From positions 1 through 22,180 of the IMG/VR virus record IMGVR_UViG_3300047470_000297: a stretch of DNA of 22,180 nucleotides. One strand, written 5' to 3'. The notes beneath the pieces were generated by a model. The model did not search any database, was not told the DNA's origin, and saw only the letters and a program-made list of their open reading frames with translations. Positions within the stretch are counted from its first letter, which is position 1, and every line of letters begins with the position of its first letter. This stretch comes from a virus. This document shows, piece by piece, positions 19,587 to 22,180 of this stretch. The position numbers and the translations under genes are program-made.

Positions 19587-20411
19587 ATGCACCAACACAC
19601 AGAATCGATCAATAGCCACAATAATCTCGCGCCACGTTTTTCGCAATCGCAAAACGTGGCGCGGAAAATGTCGTCTCGGGAAATCGCCGAATTGACCGGC
19701 AAGCAACATCAGCACGTTAAGCGCGATGTGGAAAAGATGCTTGGTGAACTCGAAGAAGATGCGTCCAATTTTGGACGGATCTATTTGGACACAATGAACC
19801 GCCAGCAGACGGAGTATTTGCTCGACCGGGAGCATACCGACTGCCTTCTCACCGGCTACAGCGCGGCAATGCGCATGGCCGTTATCAAGCGCTGGCGAGA
19901 ACTGGAAGGTGGCCGTGTCATTGCAACCCTCCCTGACTTCTCAAATCCGGCAGCGGCTGCCCGCGCATGGGCGGACGAGGTAGAGCAGAAGCAGGCGGCT
20001 GAACAGGCTCGCCTTCAGTTGAGCGTTGAGGTGCAGGCTCAGGCAACCAAGATCCATTCCTTGGAGAACCTGTTCAAGGAAGGCATGACCCACACCCAGT
20101 TCTGCAAGGGCCTCAATGGGGTCAACGTCATGCAGGTGGGCAAGTACCTGGAAGCCCGAAGCTGGCTCTACAACGAGAGCAAGTCCGGCCTACGTCACCG
20201 TGTTGGCTCCTACGCCCGCGACAAGTACATGACCGAGCACCAGCACGAAGTCACCCCGCACGGCAAAGATCCCTTCATCTCCTACACGCCTGTCCTGCTG
20301 AAGAAGGGCGCTGCACGCCTGTACGACCTGTACCTGGCTGGCGAGCTGCCCATGAAGAAGACGTGGGACGGCCTGTTCACCCACGACAAGGCATTGCGGG
20401 GTGCAGCGTGA
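19587..20411 (+). CDS. Rha-type / KilAC antirepressor
   Basis: A 274-aa protein starting MHQHTESINSHNNLAPRF after ctggagcgaatc. The N-terminal domain (about 27-108: KMSSREIAELTGKQHQHVKRDVEKML...YLLDREHTDCLLTGYSAAMRMAVIKRWRELE) is the Rha regulatory domain. The C-terminal part (about 145-270: FCKGLNGVNVMQVGKYLEARSWLY...YTPVLLKKGAARLYDLYLAG) is KilAC/ANT-like, as in P22-type antirepressors. It probably counteracts the repressor or regulates early genes. A long inverted repeat, a near-copy of one at 8.5 kb, sits in its N-terminal coding part. Its stop overlaps the GTG of the initiator gene. Confidence 0.9.
   Translation: MHQHTESINSHNNLAPRFSQSQNVARKMSSREIAELTGKQHQHVKRDVEKMLGELEEDASNFGRIYLDTMNRQQTEYLLDREHTDCLLTGYSAAMRMAVIKRWRELEGGRVIATLPDFSNPAAAARAWADEVEQKQAAEQARLQLSVEVQAQATKIHSLENLFKEGMTHTQFCKGLNGVNVMQVGKYLEARSWLYNESKSGLRHRVGSYARDKYMTEHQHEVTPHGKDPFISYTPVLLKKGAARLYDLYLAGELPMKKTWDGLFTHDKALRGAA
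19628..19663. repeat. Long inverted repeat, copy 2
   Basis: Perfect 13-base arms CGCGCCACGTTTT (19628-19640) and AAAACGTGGCGCG (19651-19663) are separated by ten bases. It is inside the antirepressor coding sequence, 42 bases after its start codon, and nearly matches the element at 8509-8545. It could be an operator or an RNA hairpin. Confidence 0.75.
20396..20405 (+). repeat. Isolated iteron copy at the initiator start
   Basis: GCGGGGTGCA, the same ten bases as the iteron at 20725, lies three bases before the GTG start of the initiator gene and covers its only plausible ribosome-binding region. Binding by the initiator could switch off its own synthesis. Confidence 0.55.
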
Positions 20412-21205
20412 GCGTTCAATCCATGACCTGGGCCCTTGATCAGCGCGATATTCGTGACGCTACTGCGCGTCATGTGCTGCTCTGCCTGGCGAACTATGCA
20501 GACAAGAATGGCAAGGCCGCTTTCCCCTCCGCAAACAGCCTGAGCGAAGACACGGGCCTTTCCGTTCGTACCGTTCGCTACAAGCTCGACCACCTTGAAG
20601 AGATCGGAGCAATTCGTCTCGGTAATCAATCCATTGCTGCTGCCTACATTGACCGTCACGACCGCCGCCCGGTTGTCTATGACCTGTGCATTGAACGGGG
20701 TGCATCTCCTGCACCCGGTGATAAGCGGGGTGCAAATGAAGACACAACGGGGTGCAGCTCAGAACACAACGGGGTGCAGCTCACGACCGAACGGGGTGCA
20801 GGAGCTGCAGCCAATCCACCCTCTAACCATCCATTAACCATCAATGAACCGAAAGAGCAGGGCGCTGACGCGCCGCGCAAGCCTGCCAGGTTCGATCCGC
20901 TGAATGCCAAACCGGAAAACGTGACCGCCGAAACCTGGGCTGACTGGTGCCAACACCGCAAGGAAATCCGCAAGCCACTGACCGCCAAGAGCTGCGAGCA
21001 ACAAGCCAAGGCGCTGGCGGGCCATCCGACACCGGACGCAGTACTGGTCACTTCGATCTCCAACGGCTGGACCGGTATTTTTCCTGACAAGCCAGCCGCA
21101 CCGAGCAACGTTCACCAGCTCCCGATCAGCCGACACACCCTGACCGCTCCCCGCGATTACAAAGCAGGCACCAAGGAGAACGCCAATGGCACGTTCCGTC
21201 TCTGA
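20408..21205 (+). CDS. Phage replication initiator (O-like)
   Basis: A 265-aa protein with a GTG start at 20408 (MSVQSMTWALDQRDI), overlapping the antirepressor's TGA as GTGA. An ATG at 20423 is the alternative. The N-terminal domain is a winged helix of the HTH_36 type (about 18-66: ATARHVLLCLANYADKNGKAAFPSANSLSEDTGLSVRTVRYKLDHLEEIG), as in many phage initiators. A low-complexity linker of about 100-150 is encoded by the iteron region, and a basic C-terminal region follows, probably contacting the helicase loader. As in lambda O, the origin repeats lie in the linker-coding part. The next gene begins 20 bases before its stop. Confidence 0.88.
   Translation: MSVQSMTWALDQRDIRDATARHVLLCLANYADKNGKAAFPSANSLSEDTGLSVRTVRYKLDHLEEIGAIRLGNQSIAAAYIDRHDRRPVVYDLCIERGASPAPGDKRGANEDTTGCSSEHNGVQLTTERGAGAAANPPSNHPLTINEPKEQGADAPRKPARFDPLNAKPENVTAETWADWCQHRKEIRKPLTAKSCEQQAKALAGHPTPDAVLVTSISNGWTGIFPDKPAAPSNVHQLPISRHTLTAPRDYKAGTKENANGTFRL
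20695..20800 (+). repeat. Five replication iterons (origin core)
   Basis: Direct repeats of (A/G)CGGGGTGCA at 20695, 20725, 20747, 20769 and 20791. The last four are exactly 22 bases apart, two turns of the helix, and the first is 30 bases from the second. Since 22 is not a multiple of three, the repeats fall in different reading frames and do not come from protein repetition. An A/T-richer stretch (about 20803-20850) follows and may be the unwinding element. Confidence 0.85.
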
Positions 21206-21968
21206 CCTCGGCCCGCACCTGGACCGCAAGTTTGGCGTCATTGGCCGGCAGCCGGCGCGCTGCTACACCCACGGCCAGTACTCAGCAGTGATGCTCAGGG
21301 GTGGCGGCTTATCGGGCTGCCCGATCTGTGCCAGCGACAAGCGCGACATGGAGGAACTTGAGCGCAAGCGCTTTCAGTTCAGGACACTGCAGCACGACGC
21401 CGCCAAGATCCCCAAGCGCTTCGCTGACAAGTCCTTCGCCGGATTTTTGGTGTCGTCGCCTGCCCAGCAAGTTGCTCTGGATGCCTGCATGGAGTACGTC
21501 GACAACTTCTCGAAGCACAAGCGGCAAGGGCGCTGCATGTTGCTCCTTGGCAAGGTCGGCACCGGCAAGACTCACCTGGCCACATCTGCAGCGAGCGCAC
21601 TGATCAACGAGCACATGGTCAAGGCGATCTACCGCACTGTCGGCTCCGTCATCGGCGATATCAAGGCGACTTTCAGCGACAAGTCTGGCGAAACCGAGGC
21701 CCATATCATGCGTGAGCTGGTTGGTGCTGATCTGCTGGTACTGGACGAAGTGGGGGCCACCAAGCAAAGCGAGTTCGAGCTGGCCACGCTGTTCAGCATC
21801 ATCAACGGCCGGTATGAGCAGGGGCGCCCGATGATCATTGTCAGCAACCTGTCTCCCGCCGAGCTGAACGACGCACTGGGTGTGCGCTGTGTCGACCGTA
21901 TCCGCGAGAACGGCTGCATTGGCGTGGCGTTCGAGTGGGAATCACAGCGCGGCAAGGAGGGCTTCTGA
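21186..21968 (+). CDS. DnaC-like helicase loader ATPase
   Basis: A 260-aa AAA+ protein starting MARSVSDLGPHLDRK after ccaaggagaacgcca. A zinc-binding cluster may be formed by Cys26, His29, Cys45 and Cys48 (CYTHG...CPIC). Walker A is GKVGTGKTH (122-130), Walker B is LLVLDEVG (183-190) and sensor I is IVSNLS (218-223). The arginine-finger region is VRCVDRIREN (233-242). It would load the host DnaB helicase at the phage origin together with the initiator encoded just upstream. The length is close to E. coli DnaC (245 aa). Confidence 0.93.
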   Translation: MARSVSDLGPHLDRKFGVIGRQPARCYTHGQYSAVMLRGGGLSGCPICASDKRDMEELERKRFQFRTLQHDAAKIPKRFADKSFAGFLVSSPAQQVALDACMEYVDNFSKHKRQGRCMLLLGKVGTGKTHLATSAASALINEHMVKAIYRTVGSVIGDIKATFSDKSGETEAHIMRELVGADLLVLDEVGATKQSEFELATLFSIINGRYEQGRPMIIVSNLSPAELNDALGVRCVDRIRENGCIGVAFEWESQRGKEGF

Positions 21969-22180
21969 TGGATATCGACAAGGCAAAACTGAAGGGCTTG
22001 CTTTGGGCCGAGGCCGCGTCCTACCGGGCCGACTGCGCTGACTGGAAGCGCAACACCGATGCGCTGGATGAATTCCTGGGTGAGAAGACCCTACCGGAGG
22101 TGGCGCTGGAGCTGCTGGCAGAGAACGAGTTGGCCCGCATGCGTATCAAGGAATTGGATCTGCTGTTTGGCCGCTACCTC
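21968..22180 (+). CDS. Partial hypothetical gene after the helicase loader
   Basis: The ATG at 21968 shares one base with the TGA of the loader (TGATG), so translation is coupled. Seventy-one codons lie in the window (MDIDKAKLKGLLWAEAASY...) and the frame continues beyond the edge. The visible part is helical and acidic (LPEVALELLAENELARMRIKELD), like small accessory proteins that follow replication genes. No family is recognised. Confidence 0.7.
   Translation, partial: MDIDKAKLKGLLWAEAASYRADCADWKRNTDALDEFLGEKTLPEVALELLAENELARMRIKELDLLFGRYL

Noticed and set aside
18762-19835. 357-codon minus-strand open frame opposite the Cro-like and cII-position genes
   Set aside because: It crosses a strong terminator and the well-supported genes on the plus strand; it has no recognisable domain.
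20695-20800. CRISPR-like array
   Set aside because: The units are only ten bases with 12-base gaps inside a coding sequence; this is the iteron pattern of an origin.
1-22180. tRNA genes, rRNA, insertion sequences, integrase and attachment sites
   Set aside because: I saw no cloverleaf candidate, transposase or integrase motif, and no convincing att-type repeat in this window.

Overview
The window looks like the early, immunity and replication region of a lambda-like temperate phage (prophage) of a Pseudomonas-type host. The evidence is moderately high GC in most genes, tightly packed leftward genes with ATGA overlaps, a DUF1654-type gene (a family I know from Pseudomonas) behind a LexA box, a full-length YejK/NdpA-like gene, and a classic repressor / Cro-like / antirepressor / initiator / DnaC-like loader order. 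The virion module is not in the window.

Layout. (1) From about 0.1 to 14.4 kb a long early operon runs leftward (minus strand) from a clear promoter, PL. In transcription order it holds: a 48-aa basic ORF; several small unknown proteins, among them an RMF-like 42-aa protein; a GHKL ATPase; a Rad52-like annealing protein; a Gp157-type protein; a protein with two HTH-like segments; a YejK-like protein; a 681-aa cytosine-5 DNA methyltransferase; a DUF4406 protein; an HNH endonuclease; and a PAPS-reductase-like PP-loop protein. (2) Four plus-strand genes at 5.8-8.4 kb interrupt this operon. Three of them share the same upstream element (TGGC-N12-TATGGGGTA). (3) From 14.5 to 18.6 kb lies the immunity region, bounded by two operator/promoter clusters with the same 17-bp dyad (TTTAGC-N5-GCTAAA). 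Inside it are the SOS-box-controlled DUF1654 gene, the S24-type repressor, and a visibly AT-richer cassette: a membrane/coiled-coil protein, a beta-family protein and a PD-(D/E)XK nuclease-like sce7726-type protein. This cassette sits where lambda keeps rexAB. (4) From 18.6 kb rightward PR drives a Cro-like gene, an unknown regulator-sized gene, a strong terminator, a Rha/KilAC antirepressor, the replication initiator with iterons inside its coding sequence, the DnaC-like helicase loader and one partial gene.

How it fits together. In the lysogen the repressor would hold PL and PR through the shared operators. The genes behind the repressor (71-aa ORF, membrane protein, beta protein) and the convergent nuclease gene are placed to be expressed in the lysogen, so a superinfection-exclusion or defence role is my main inference. 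On induction PL would supply recombination, DNA modification and host-takeover functions, and PR would supply initiator and loader. The initiator would bind five in-gene iterons; a sixth copy lies over its own ribosome-binding region, suggesting autoregulation.

The most unusual signals are the lysogenic cassette, the shared promoter-like element of the plus-strand genes, a long inverted repeat present in two unrelated genes 11 kb apart, the eight-fold repeat inside the methyltransferase, and several very short coupled cistrons (18, 38, 42, 48 and 53 codons).
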